Positions 1 to 12,592 of a DNA stretch of 64,000 nucleotides are shown piece by piece. The translations under genes and the position numbers were made by a program. The stretch's first letter is position 1, and the number at the start of each line of letters is the position of its first letter. The notes beneath the pieces are model-generated. The model was not told the DNA's origin. It was given only the letters and a program-made list of their open reading frames with translations, and searched no databases. Source of the stretch: Malania oleifera. Its lineage: Eukaryota; Streptophyta; Magnoliopsida; Santalales; Ximeniaceae. Location of the stretch: positions 65,875,101-65,939,100 of the forward strand of contig NC_080428.1 of the NCBI RefSeq assembly GCF_029873635.1, written 5' to 3'.

Positions 1-290
1 TGAGGTTTGACAAAAGGACAATCACCTTCTCTGAGTTTTCAAAAATTATAGAGACCTCCCCTAAGGTTTCAAATCTCAAGGATCTCCCCTGAGGCTTCAA
101 AAATCCTAAGGACCTCCCCTGAGGTTTGTCAAAAAGGCACAAACCTCCCATTGTATTTTGTAAAAAGATAAATTTTTTTAGAAGTCTGACATTTTTGAAA
201 CCTCGGGGAAGGTTTATAGCATATTTGAAACTTCAAGGGAGGTTTTTGTCTTTTTGCCAAACCTCATGGGAAGTGAGTATCTTTTGCCCT
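1..290. repeat. Palindrome-rich MITE-like repeat in an intron of the O-fucosyltransferase gene
   Basis: The stretch alternates CTCCCCTGAGGTTT-like blocks with their reverse complement. GACCTCCCCTGAGGTTTG occurs near 110-130, and inverted forms such as AAACCTCATGGGAAG occur near 255-275, so it could fold back on itself. A related copy lies at 54250-54330. It sits upstream of the first visible exon (526), hence presumably in an intron. The rest of the intron (291-525) is AT-rich and shows nothing else. The non-autonomous DNA-element class is inferred; no clear TSD was found. Confidence 0.45.
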
Positions 291-525
291 TAAATTTATA
301 AAGAGTTCTTATACAATTTTCAAAATCCTCATTTTTTTTGGGAAATATTACTACTTTTTAAAATAATTTGTATAAACTAGGATATGTTCATATCCATATC
401 TGAGCTGCTTCCGCCTTTTCATGTAAAATCTTTTTATGCAGATTTGCTCCATTGGTCTTTAAGTGTTTTGATATATTTGAATAAAAAGAGAAATGCTCAA
501 TATTATTAAATTTCCCTTATTCCAG

Positions 526-1752
526 GTATGCATACCCTTGGTGGAGAGAAAAAGAGATAGCGTCTCAAGAGAGGCGTTTGCAAGGTTTGTGTCCTCTTAC
601 ACCAGAGGAAGCAGCCTTAGTTCTGCAAGCATTGGGATTTAATAAGGATACTCAGATATATATAGCATCAGGTGATATTTATGGCGGTGAACAAAGACTC
701 ACGGCGCTAAGAGCTGCATTTCCTCGGATTGTGAGTATAATTCCTCCCTTCTTTGCCTGCCTTGGTAATTTTGCATTTGCCATTTCCACAGTGCGCAGCC
801 TTGTTGTGTTGTCATGTGATACCTTGGTATCAACTAAAACTTGGCAATTATTATATCAGTGAATAGTTTGTTGGCAAGTAAATGCCTTTCCGACTATTTT
901 GATGTTTGTCGCATCATGCTGGGTGGGTCAATGGTGCCTTTTGATGGGAGTGCCTCCGAAGATTAAGTGGCTCAACAGTTGAAATTAGCAATCTAATTTA
1001 GATGTGGTGATGGACTGTAAAAACACTCCTTCCACCATGTTTCGGAGCTTGAGAACATCATTCAAGCCCTTTCAAATGGTAGGGCTTGGCACCAGCATTT
1101 TTATATTTTGTAGGTTCAGTATGGGTATCATATCCCCTTCTTTAGCTCTGATGGCTGCTGTAAGCTCTTTTAATTGCAGGTCGTCCAAGTCTTTTCTTCT
1201 GATTTCAGTCAATTGTAATTTCAGGCAAAAAAGGAAATGATGCTGGATCCCATGGAGTTGCAGCAATTCCAGAATCACTCATCTCAAATGGCAGCTCTAG
1301 ATTTTATGGTTTCAGTTGCGAGTAACGTTTTTGTTCCCACTTATGATGGAAACATGGCAAAACTTGTGGAAGGTCACCGCAGGTAACTCATATGCCTTAC
1401 TGGGAGGGACTCGAGAAGACAATAGGAAAGAGGAAGGGTGAGAAACAAGCTAATTTCATTGAAATGGATTTCGTGCAGGTATCTTGGATTCGGAAAAAGC
1501 ATCCTACTGAAGCGAAAGAAACTTGTTGAGTTGCTGGATCTGCATCAGAACAAAACACTTTCGTGGGATGAGTTTGTATTTGCTGTCCGAATGGAGCATG
1601 AGACAAGGATGGGACAGCCAACTCGTCGCAGAATTATTGCTGACAAGCCCAAGGAGGAAGACTATTTCTATGCAAACCCTCAAGAGTGCCTGTGTGAGGG
1701 GAGAAACTGTGATGACTTACTAGGCTCCATTAATTCAAGTACAGTGCGGTGA
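526..1752 (+). CDS. O-fucosyltransferase family protein, C-terminal three exons (5' part outside window)
   Basis: Three exons splice in frame: 526-730, 1225-1382 and 1479-1752 (stop TGA). Acceptors are TTCCAG, TTTCAG and GTGCAG; donors are GTGAGT and GTAACT. The joined frame gives about 212 residues with hallmarks of the plant O-FucT (PF10250-type) family: [41 protein letters not shown], then [45 protein letters not shown], and the tail [25 protein letters not shown]. Members are predicted type II Golgi glycosyltransferases that fucosylate proteins or cell-wall glycans; the exact substrate cannot be told from this end. The N-terminal membrane anchor and first exons lie before the window. Nothing in the visible part is broken, so it looks functional. 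It converges with the SET-domain gene at 3616-12592. Confidence 0.88.
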
Positions 1753-3615
1753 GGTAAGCCATCAGATCTAACGTACCTCGTGGATCCCCAGAGGCCAGTA
1801 TCCAAACCAGGATACTTGCATGGCAGGCCTTCAACATTTTTAATATATACACATACCCGACAAGTTCTGTAAGAAACAGCGGGCAAAGAAATATGAAGAT
1901 CTCATTTGTGAAACAGAAGTTTTGACATTCATTTGTTTTGTTTATAATTTATATATTTCATTCATTTTCTTCTTCTGGGTGTGTTGGTTCAGTGCTGTAC
2001 TTGATTCCGTGGCTAGGCACACGTGCGGGCACACGTGTTTATATATGCTGCATTGATCTTACGGTGTTTGGTCCAAAGCCCAGAGGGCAATTTGTTTCAT
2101 GCTCTAGTTTTGAATGCTTTTCTCTTGGGCTAACTGCTGCATGAACTGGACAAATGAAAATGAAGCCAGCGCGTACCTCCTGGAGGATGATTTTTGTATA
2201 CCGGAGAAAATGTCGATACAAATTTTTTTTTGAATTTTGTGGATTGTGGATAATTTCAAATTAAAAATTCAAATAAAAAGACAACTTAGAGGTTATTTTC
2301 ATATTTTACTGTTTAATAATTCATAAAAATAGGTAAAAAGGGTGTTATGGTTGGTGAAACATAGTTGGAGTTACAAAAATATCCGACGTTAAAAAAAAAA
2401 AAACATTTGAAATTCTTTTTTCTAATAAATTTTGCACAAAATATCATAAAAAATATTGATATAATTGATGATGAATTTATATGTCAATAATAGTACAACA
2501 AATGAGTTTGATACTAAATAAAAATAATAATTTTTTTTGTTTTTTTTGTTTTTATTATTCTGAAAGGTATATCATGAGAAGAAAGAAGAAAAGGGTTTCC
2601 AATAATATCCAAATTTCTCCCATATCACAAAGTTGGCTTCCACCATCACGTCATTAACAATGTTCTCACAAAAGGAACTCAAATCTAGTCAAAACATGAA
2701 CCCCACATTTTCAATTCTACACAAAATGTTGGGAATCAAGATAATATTAAGTTATGCTTAATATTTAGGAAGTCATTTGCTTTTTAAGTCTTTAACTAAC
2801 TGGAAAAATTTGCGTGAAATGTGGAGTCTCAAGCCCTCCATATGCAAAACCTTCACAACGAGAAACCAAATAACTGAAATGAGAGAGAGAGAGAGAGAGA
2901 GGGAGAGAGAGGTATGGAGGTATTTTGAGGTTTTCAGATAGTATACACAAGAATTAAAACCCTTTAGTTCATATTTTTATGCCATTCGGTATAGACACAC
3001 TGCTGAATCTTGTAAATCTATTATTACGAAAGTTGTAACTAATCCTTAGTGCACAAGACCCGAAACTTTGCTCTGCCTCCCTGCATGTTTTATAGTTCAT
3101 ATGCAGTCTCTGGCCACAGTTGCTGGAAGGTGGAAGCTGGCCTAGGTGGTGTTCATTGACCTCAAGGAATCTGAAGGCTTTACCAAAGATCCCCCAGCTT
3201 ATATCTTCCTGAGATGCTTTGCTGGGATTTAAATAAAATATTGCGTGCAGCACTGAAATGCACCCACACTCAGATGTTGCAGAAGCAATGAGATGACAAA
3301 CAACGAAGCATGCTTTTCAGGGTAACAATGGGAATGCCAGAACAAAAACCAAACCAGTGGTATGAAGTACTTCGTGATATTTCAACTGCATATCTAAAAG
3401 TGTAGGGTATCGAATTACAAATTGCTTGTTGGAGTGGCAACAGAATGTTTGGAACTCATTACTTAAAGTTGCGTGTTGTTTCTCAGACAGCTCTTCTCCA
3501 ATCTTCTACTAAGGCTTCCAAAATTTGTTGTTTTTAAATAGCAATCTTCATTTCAGTAACCACTTGGGACAAGTTTGCCTCCCTGGGATAAATTCATGGA
3601 GGGCATAGATATATC
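1753..3615. other. Intergenic space between the two convergent host genes (3' UTRs)
   Basis: The part nearest 1753 is the likely 3' UTR of the O-FucT gene, with AATAAA-like strings near 2270. The part nearest 3615 is the likely 3' UTR of the methyltransferase gene on the minus strand. The middle (about 2225-2960) is AT-rich. No credible coding sequence; the open frames here lack codon bias and known motifs. Confidence 0.5.
2879..2911. repeat. (GA)n microsatellite
   Basis: About 33 bases of GA repeat with one interruption (GGGAGAGAGAG), lying between the two host genes. Confidence 0.9.
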
Positions 3616-6600
3616 CTACTTGGGCTCCCAGAAGATGATTTCGTCTTGCTCCACAGCGAGGCCGAGGTCCTTGAGTCGCCTTTCTTGATAATATTCCAGC
3701 CCATTCAATTCTGATTCCCTGCTCCTGAAAACCTCATGAATTTGTCGCAGCACCTTCTTCTCCCCTGCTCTTATCCCAACCGCTACCTCAAGCCTTGGAT
3801 CAAGATTCCCTCCTTCCTTCAATTTCTCATCCTGCCACATTTGTTTTAATCACCAAAAACTCAAAGCATTAGACTACTGGAACTAATATGCTTTAATTTT
3901 TGTCTTAGAAGGAAATCTAATACACAAAGTATAATGTGAATTTCTCACTCACAAGCCATACATTGGCACATTAGATTGGGTTCTCCAAAACAGGTTTGCA
4001 ATGTAGCATTAGGAAATTCAATTAAGTAATTTCATTTTTATTTTCCGGGATTTACAACCTTAACATATTCAGAATGACATGATATGGGGTTTAACTGCGT
4101 CAATCTTGGTAGGACATAACTAATTGATCTCTACATTGCACACACCAAGATAGAAGGGTTTATTACATAAGAATAATATCTTCATCAAGGATAAAAAGTT
4201 TACATCTTCAATGGTGGTTGGATAGCCAGAAAGTGCAGTTTTGCAGGCATCTTGCACCACCTGGCATATCAGCTCCTCGTTGGCCCGGCTAACAGGCAAT
4301 TCAAGGTGGCCCCAGACTGAGTTTCTGAAAATGGACTCCAAGAGGAAAGCATCAGTACCCCCAAGAGCCACTAGCCGCAGGTATGGAAGCATTGCTGGTG
4401 GAAGAGGGTGGTCCAAAACAACGTCAAAGTATGCAGTTTCACCCATACCATTTGTCTCAGCAATGTCGAGCTTGTCCCCAAAGAATGGGTCTGACTCAGG
4501 TATCTGAAGTGTAAGAGTAAATGCATGGCGGGTGGACTGAGATTCTATGAAACCATAGTCCAGAGCCAACTCAGCGTTACTCTTCGCCAAATCATATTGG
4601 ATCAAAACCTGTCAAAAAATCTCCCAGTTACCGCTCAAAAACTTGCTCCTCAGATCAAAATTTAGTTGGACAGATGGTGATTTCAAAATATCTAAAAAGC
4701 AAAATTGAGTATATATGGATTTCTTGGGCAGTTCTCTTTTAAACTTATTCCTTGCAAGTGTGACAAGTTCCCTTTTATTATAAAGCACCACCTTCAATCT
4801 ACTTAAAATTCTAAAATTGTATCACCCAATATAAAAAAGATTATTAAAATTATCATTTTTTTCAATGATCTGGCAGTATCATGGTACATTCAGAAGATGA
4901 TTTGCATCCTTGCAATTGAGAGAAGATTAACTTCTTGTTTTAAATATTCAGAACTATAGGGATGCAAATGATTCATCAAATACCTCACCAAAAAATAGCT
5001 TTTTAAAAGTGGAGACATGTTTGAAAGCACTAGGGGTGAGTTCATTCCCCTCTTTTTGGATGAACAACTCCTCTTAAAAATTAAAAGTTGGCTATTGGTA
5101 AACAAATTTTTCAGCTTTTACAAAGCTAGGTTTTAGCTTAAATAGAGAACTTCTAGAAGTTACATATTTGAAATTTTTGAAAGCTAAAAGTTAGCTTTTT
5201 CCAAAAAATTATTTTATTCCAGAGTGTCCATAGCTTTTTCAAAATATTACAAAATTATCCATGCAAAGATTACGTTTCCTAAAATAGACATTCATTTTAG
5301 TTATTTTAAACATTTTCAAGCACCTTACAACTTTTTATATAAAGATTCAGGATTGGCCTTTTGTTTCCAACAGCTCCTTTTTCACAAGGACTAAATAATT
5401 TTTACAAGACCCTCAAATCAGTTCCTTCTTAAAAGTTTCTTTCCACAAGCCATTGGGGGGGGGGGGGGGGAGGTGGGCTAGGGGAACTAAGCCTAATACT
5501 CAATGAATAAATTCATAAGGTGAGAAAAAATACCTGCTCACCAGCCTTGACAGGAACTGGATTCTTCAAAGAAAATAGAAGATCCCTAGAGAAAATACCT
5601 GCACCTTTAATCTCCCATGTATAGTCTTCTGTTGTTATACTGGGGCCGTGGTTGATCTGCACCACAACTAGGTTTTCTCAAAATGGACTAAACTACTATG
5701 AGTGTAGTGAACACAGCCTGCACAACAACTGATAAAAGACTAAAATATTTGTTTCATCAGCTTGTTAAGTCTTTTTTTTTTTTTTTTGTTTAAGGATCTC
5801 AGATAAATACTTCTACAATGGTAATCCATGTTGCAACTAAATTCTGGAACTCTGAAAAGTTTAAATCAACCTTAAAAAATGGTCATAGGAGAACTTAAAT
5901 AAGGGAAAATAAAGAAAATCCATATGTTAATTTAGTGGGAAATTAGAAAAAAGCAATGTGCCGTTCTTGTTTTTGTAATCAATATTCTCTACTTCAAAAT
6001 TGAAATTTGAAGGTGTTTTTTGCGCATTGATAAAAGACCTGCTACTGGGAGCTCTACTAAATAACTAGAGAAAATCCCCCATTTTAAACTTGAGAACTCA
6101 AATAGTCAAAAGGTAATGCTGACTTGAAGAGGGCAAAAAGAAATTACCAAGTCCACAAGAGGGATCAAAACAAGATTTTGACCGTGAAGGCGGGAAAATG
6201 CCCTTGATCTAAGAATCCCAAATGCCCATAAGAAGTCATCCAAGGTAATAGGAGAAGGGAAAAGCTGCCTGTGAGGGAGAATGACTTCTTCTTCAACTTT
6301 CAGGAATTCGCTCTGCACATATTCCTTCGCACCCAGTGTAGTGTTTAATAGTTGGGTTCCTGAAAATCTCCATTCAATAGAAATTCCAGTTTTATGCAAG
6401 GGAAGAAAGTTACAAATCAGCATATCAAATGTATAATATGAAATGCAAAACAGGCCCTTCACCATTTCCCCTACAGTTGAATGCATACTCGCTACTTTGA
6501 TCAAACCCTTGGAATGTTTCTAACTAAGTGGATTTAGCAATATCCACTAAAATAGTATAATTTTTATTTTTAAACCAAATTGTGAGAATGCATGAATTTT

Positions 6601-9600
6601 CATTTGTGATTCATATGGACAGCAAAGCTAAAAATTGTAGACGTGTAAATGTCACAACATCATTCTTATGATACCACTGGCGCGACTAACAAATTATCAC
6701 ATCCATCATGATATAATTGTGGTATGCATATAAAATGCTGACACACAACCACCTAATCCAAAGTTTGGTATATAATGCTCAAAAGAGTTAAAGCACATGT
6801 CATACTGAAGCACAGAATATCTATAGATTCTATACTTTATTCTTCTTGTATTCAAGATAAACCACATTCACTGGACCAGTCAAATGCATTTGTATCAACC
6901 AAATTTCTATCAAGGTATTCTTCAGCTGCACCAATTTCACACAAATGTATGCCCCACATGAATCCAACCAAAGTAGGTCATGCTGAAAGAACTTAGACAC
7001 CAACCTCAAACTTTTTAACACTAAAATGCATCTATTTATTTATTTGGGTAGGAAATTGACATTGTTTTTATAGCAACTCAAAATAAAAAGCAATATGTTT
7101 TTCATAAAAAACAACATGCCTGAGAAACTACACTAACCTTGAAGCTCAGAAAGTTCCTCTTCTGACCTGCACTGGAATTATCAAATATCACTTATTAACA
7201 GCAGAAATCAAATTCATTAAAAAAAAGTAATGCCCACATAAAATCTACAAGAAGTGTAATTAAAAGCTTTGTTTATAATATCAAACAGATGTATATGGAG
7301 CATAAAACCTGACAGAGATGTAGCTGGAGATGGAAAAGATTTTTTGAGAGTTTATCTTGTTGAAGATAATGTGAAGGATGTGGCAAGAAAGGCAGAAAAT
7401 GAGAAAGAATGTCCCTGTGGTATGAAAGGTGGTCACCTAGTACCCCATTAGAAAGGAGATGTAGGACGGTTATAAGTAGCACTAGTCCTACGGTTGACCC
7501 TCTTTGTAGCGCACACACAATATCACAATCTATGAGAAGAATTGAATTAACCAAGCATGAACATTACAAACATATTCTAATGATCACAAGTTGTTGAGAT
7601 TTTGAAAACATATATGATTTGGTTCAAAAACCCTTAGTTGATCATTTCATTCAGGTAATCAAGTTCACTTTAAAAGATGTTATACTAGAAGTATTAGATC
7701 ACAAGTCTTAGCGTACAAATCAAATATCCCTAAGCATGGTACTAGCAAGCATGTTCATGTTGAAAATCTAGGAAGATTCAAAGAGAATGATCAAGGTTTT
7801 TCAATCAAGGCTTCGGGTAGGGTTTCAAGGCTTACAAGGTACTTTTAGGAGCTGTTTTACATGACACAAACAAGGAATTGAAATGAGCTTACCAAAAGGT
7901 TCGGAATGTCAAACACCAAGACACACGAGTACTCAAACGCACCACTAACAAGCTTGTTGATTCTTAGGAATCTTGAGACAAGAATAAAGCTTGAGGTAGT
8001 TGTGGCTGTGAACTATGAAAGAAGTGCGGGTGTGTAGTGTTGATGATGACGTTGATGTTGTCGTGGTCTCTCACCACCCAATCTCTGTGGAGATGGAACG
8101 TAGCCTCACACTACTCACTCACAAGGAGAGGAACAAGATTCAAAGTTCAAGAAAAAGCTTTTTTTTTTAATTGATAATGCAAGCTGCCTTTTACAATACA
8201 AGTGATGGCATATTTATAGCCTTACATGCACATGACTTGCACATGACTTCTTAAAAGATTAAAAAAAATACAAAAGTAAAATAAAACATTTAAAACATAG
8301 ATAATGAGGTTCCTAGAAAATAGTTTGTCATAGGAAATAGGCACCTAGGAACTAGAATAATTAGGATAGTGGAGTCTAGGAACTTAAAATGAAATAAATG
8401 CTTCTTGAAAACCCAAGACTCTTTGACTTGCAAGTTGTCATGCTTCTTGAAAAACCAAGATTCTTTGACTTGCAAGTTGTCATCCTCTTTCCAAGCTAGC
8501 TTTTAAGAGAAGCTTCAATTGCTGCAAATAAAGTTCACATCAATGGTGGACTTCAGGTGGTCGTCCACGTGTCACAATATCCGCAAAAGATACTCGAGGT
8601 GCATGTTGATCCAATCAAAAGGTATGTGATGTGATAATCAAGGACTCTGAGCTTTCAGCTCGGCTACTGTTTCCAGCACTATATCTAAGATGGCTGTTAG
8701 TATATTCCTCCGCAAGCAACTTTTGATCAAGAGAAGCTGTGGCAAAGTATTCAAACTCTATCTATGAAAAATTACGAGGAAAATGATTTAGATGGATGCC
8801 GGACAAGAAGGGCATCTTCATTGCAAATAGTGCTTGGCAAGTTGTACGAAGTTCTTCACCTAAAGTTATCGTGTCATAATGGGGAAGCTTGTTTGCAGAT
8901 TTTGTCTTGTGCTTTTTAGAAGCAGATTGTTAGGTTAAAATGTCTTGGTGTATAAAAGACCATTTTGTCTTCCTTTTCTTGCATGCCCTGTCAGTCCAGT
9001 AATGACATCATTATTACTTTTTATTTGAGCATTCTTTTTCTTTTCTTTTAAAAGAAATGGCAGAAGATTTTGGGGAGATGTGGAATACTTCAGCCATCCA
9101 AAGTTAGAAGCAAGGGGTGTAATGAGCCCTTAATGATCACAAAGGATCCAATCCATTTGACTTTGATCAAGAGGGAATATTTGGTTGCATCAGTTTCATA
9201 TATTTGGAGGGAGAGAAACAATAACTCTTTTACGTTAGTGGATGATGTGTTCTAACTCATTTCGAATGCTGTCAATCCATATTTTTTCTGATTTCTTTAA
9301 GATTCCTGATTCTGGCCATTTTAGAAGGTTTGCAGATGATTGGCGCTTGCAGGTTTCTTTCTACAAGGGGCAGGAAATTGATGAAGGGACCTGATAATTA
9401 CTTGACAACATTGAAATTTGAATACTGGTTTTCATGGGCATTCTAAAGGCATTTCAGGTGGCATCCTTGGGAATACTTGTTGGGAGCTTGTCGACACTAC
9501 ACTCAGGTGGCCCATCTATTAGCCAACAAGTTTGGTAACCATTTTGAAAAACAAGTATAGAAAATCATATCATTAGTTCTTTAACTCACCCTTTTATTTT

Positions 9601-12592
9601 GAAAACGAAATCGGCATTTTATTTTTTTGAAAAGATAAAATAAAAGAAAACCTTCCTAAAAGTTGAGTTCAAGAGTGCATTTTTGTAGGGAAGGTAACCT
9701 ATTATTCCTTAAAAAAGGAATGAAGAGACTAGCACCCTATAGCACCCATTATAAGAATGGTTACCGTGCTTAAATTGTGCGTGTGCGTGCCTCCCTTAAA
9801 AAGATAGAGTTTTTTGAAATTGAATTCTTTGATCATTTTTGCAAAAAAAAAAAAAAAAAGAAGAGAAAAGGCATAGACTGGTCGACCCACCTCAGGGGAC
9901 GGTCGACAGTGCCTTGCTTTCGGTATGGCTGGGTGACTGTCCCCTAATGGACGGTCAACTGTCTGCAGCAGATTGCCACCCCTTTTTATATTTTTTTTAT
10001 AGAAAAATATATGATTAACTCAACTCTTTGAAACAACTTTCATAGGGTCTATGTAGAGGCCTATGCTCCATAAAGACTGTACTACTTTATTACCTTATTA
10101 AATCGCAAAAAAGAAGAAGCACAAAATCACAAAAAAGAAAGACAGATTTTTTATTTTTTAAAAGTTATAGCTACCTCTGTATTAAAATAGATTGCCTACA
10201 TACCCTCCAAATAGAGAGATCAAGCCCATTTGTAGTTTCCAAAATATTTTTAAGTTTTATTGAAAAATATTTTGTGTTTTAAAAGAAATATTGAATTTAA
10301 TTTTGAAGAAAAATCAATATTTCTAGAAAAAAAAAATAGATTTTTCAGAAAAACACTTTGAAATTGCAGAGCCTTGAAATCATGGATTTTTTGACAAAAA
10401 AAATCCATTTTTACAGCCTAAAGCCGCATCTTGGCTGATCCTTTTAAAAAAGGATTTATTTTCTAAAAAAATTGAATTGTTGGTTTTTTAGTAGAACCAC
10501 AAACTTATGTTGAAAACATTGGAATTCAAAGAAAAGTTGTTCTAAGAGTGTTCAAAAGCTGCATCATTGACATTCGTTTGAGAAAACTTTGAAAGAATGA
10601 TCGTTGAAAAAAAATATTTTGACTTTTTAAAAGCGAACCATAAAACTAATAAAAATCAGACAACCAACAAAATTCTACCAATCATTCCAGAGAGTGTATA
10701 AACACAAAATTGACTCGAAACACCAAGATAAAGTATAGAAAATGGCCAAAAATAGCCGCTCGACTGGACGATTGATTGTGCCCTCGAGGCCGGTCAACCA
10801 CCTGCATGCACATTTCAAAATTTTGCAAATTGCGTACATGTTTTTATGAAACCAGTGCATCAATCTATATGAGTTTTGGCAATTGAGTTTTCTTGAAAAG
10901 AATGATGTCAAAATCAATTTGATTCTAAAACATGCATGATTCCCTTTATCAAAACACATAACACATCTCTTTTAACACAAGAAGTCAGGACATTGCACTA
11001 CACATCAAATACAACATACTCATGCATATACAAATGTAATGTAAACTTGAGATAAAAAGAAAAGGGTAAGAGGACTGACCTGAGCATGAAATGCACTGTA
11101 TGTATAATGGGAAAAGTTTCGATTTCTCTCTAAAAGTGCAAACAATACTCTATTTTCTTCAGTAGAAGCTCTCTCTTTTTCCCATTATGGCGTGCAGAAA
11201 AATGCTGTCCCGGATGGTCTATTTATAGACCATGCAAAAGAGGGGGAAAAGAAGTTGGAATAGACCATGCAAAAGAGAGGGAAAAGGAGTTGGAAATTTG
11301 AATTTTGGAATTCAAAATTCCAACTACCAAAAACTACCAACATCCTGACTCATTAATTGACACGTGGCAATGTTCACGACACATGAGCCAACCAAAACAA
11401 TCAAGCAATCATGAGAAGAAGATTCAAAATTTAAATTTTAACTGAATTGGTCGACCGGCCTATAAAGGGTGGTCGACCGCCATCGGGTTAGCACCATCCT
11501 CTTTGTGAATGAGCAAAGAAAAAGTATGGGAAAGGAGGCCAGTCAATCACTCTTTCCTTTTTTCATTCTCTTAGTTTTAGCTTGATTTTTAAAGTGTTCA
11601 GTTGGGTTAATGTTTTTTTGGTTAAAAAATAACTATCAACAATGCCTATTTTGGGTTTCTGCTTTCGCTGATTCTTCTGCAGGAGTGTTCCATGACAAGC
11701 TTGCGAGTCGTGGCGCTCAAATGTAGCTTTCCTTTGCTACTAGAAATGATTTTCTTAACCCAGAGCTGGCTACTGGTTCTTCAGTGGCTAGTAGAATTAT
11801 TAATAAGGATTATGGTTTACCTTGAAGGAGGAAACAAGTTGTGAAGAGTATTAAAATCTTATGCCATAGATTCTAGTCTGGTTCTTCGTTATTATATATT
11901 TGATGCTCATATTTTTTTCCCCAAATTAGGATATAAGACTTCTAAATCTTGATGTACAGGCTAATGCCCAATTTATAGTTCTTCATTACAGATGGATTCA
12001 TTCATTAAATCTTTTTTAATTCATATGTTTAATGGTATGACTGGGACACAATCAATCCACAAACCAAACATTTAAAGAGCAAACTAAACAATACTCACCA
12101 AAAAATGGTGGAATTCGTAAAATCGGGAAGAATATCAAGGTAAGATCGCCAAGGCGAGTCAACCCTAGACCTCTCCCTGATCAAGAACAGAGCAACAGAG
12201 ACCCACGGCTTCAGTCCGGTGCACACGCTCCCAATCTCCGAAGCTGCCACCGCATCTGGGTTTATCCAAAACTTCTTCGGCACCTCCAAAACGACCTCGT
12301 TTCGAGCAATATCCCTCCGAGCGACAAGACCCAGACCTTCGGGGACAATTCCGGGCTTCACCGGAGACTTGGAAGACACAACGCCCTCGTCGCAGAGCCA
12401 CTGCCAGAAGGTTTGGACCGACGGCGGTGGGTCAGTTTCCGGCACCGCCGACCGGAGAGAGTTCACGGAGATAGTTCTTTTGAGGTGGAGGTCGGCGGCC
12501 GTGTTTCTAACAGAATAGAAGTGGCTGAGGATTTTAGCAGGGGAGACGAAAACCGAGGATGAAGATGAAGAAAGAGGATAGAGAGTGGCCAT
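3616..12592 (-). CDS. RBCMT: SET-domain protein lysine methyltransferase, Rubisco LSMT type, chloroplast; six exons
   Basis: Exons in transcript order: 12592-12099, 7166-7138, 6359-6148, 5656-5534, 4608-4204, 3831-3616. All introns are GT-AG and all phases match, giving 1479 nt (492 aa plus stop), close to the roughly 490 aa usual for this family. ATG is at 12592-12590. The N-terminus is Ser-rich (PLSSSSSSVFVS), as expected of a chloroplast transit peptide. SET-domain signs: EGLGLVARRDI near residues 84-94, the NH of VDLINHG (247-248), and NAELALDYGF (297-306) with the conserved Tyr. The C-terminal region (about 330-492, ending YYQERRLKDLGL) matches the Rubisco-LSMT substrate-binding domain. 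In characterised relatives the enzyme methylates lysines of plastid proteins (Rubisco large subunit in some plants, chloroplast fructose-bisphosphate aldolases more widely); the substrate here is not evident. Introns 1 (4.9 kb) and 4 contain repeats. No frameshift or stop. Confidence 0.93.
5455..5470. repeat. Poly(G) homopolymer, 16 bases, in RBCMT intron 4
   Basis: An uninterrupted run of 16 G on the plus strand (poly-C in the transcript), about 60 bases downstream of the exon 4 donor. It may be a length-variable or error-prone site. Confidence 0.85.
7138..7166 (-). other. RBCMT: 29-nt micro-exon (exon 2) of the RBCMT-type gene
   Basis: This exon encodes only the end of a Trp codon, SEEELSELQ and the first base of a Gly codon. 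It is bounded by acceptor GTGCAG and donor GTTAGT (minus strand). It is required to join exon 1 (phase 2) to exon 3 (GTQLLNTTLG) in frame, and its sequence fits the family's conserved stretch at this place. Confidence 0.88.
7600..8640. repeat. Unclassified repeat remnant with a 42-bp tandem duplication, in RBCMT intron 1
   Basis: Two near-identical 42-bp units lie at 8399-8440 and 8441-8482 (TGCTTCTTGAAAA.. to ..CTTGCAAGTTGTCA, two differences). On the minus strand a TATA-like GGCTATAAATATGCC occurs near 8205-8221, suggesting an old LTR fragment in the gene's orientation. No coding domain recognised. Confidence 0.35.
8700..9340 (+). pseudogene. L1-type LINE 3' fragment (zf-RVT-like C-terminus), in RBCMT intron 1
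   Basis: Plus-strand frames contain PDKKGIFIANSAWQVVR (about 8795-8850) and REYLVASVSYIWRERNNNSF (about 9171-9230). These resemble the C-terminal zinc-finger region of plant L1-like LINE polyproteins (W.P...G.F...SAW..R and the IWRERN motif). It is antisense to the host gene, broken by stops and without a recognisable reverse transcriptase, so it is a 5'-truncated relic. The call rests on two short motifs only. Confidence 0.42.
9540..11640 (-). repeat. Probable LTR remnant with GGTCGACC palindromes, in RBCMT intron 1
   Basis: Palindromic GGTCGACC occurs at 11449-11456 and 11471-11478, upstream (minus strand) of a TATA-like CTATAAATAGACC near 11218-11232, which is followed by a GA-rich leader (AGAGAGAGC). 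Further GGTCGAC- or GGTCAAC-containing copies lie near 9880-9960 and 10790. A tandem duplication (GACCATGCAAAAGAG) is at about 11228-11290. The promoter-like layout matches the other LTRs of this window, but both termini are uncertain and no TSD was proved. Confidence 0.4.

Noticed and set aside
2969..3253. 94-residue open frame on the minus strand
   Set aside because: No motif; it lies in the likely 3' UTR of the methyltransferase gene.
7100..7170. Possibility that exon 1 at 12592 and the exons at 3616-7166 belong to two separate genes
   Set aside because: Splice sites and phases join exactly, and the combined protein matches the length and motif order of the LSMT family.
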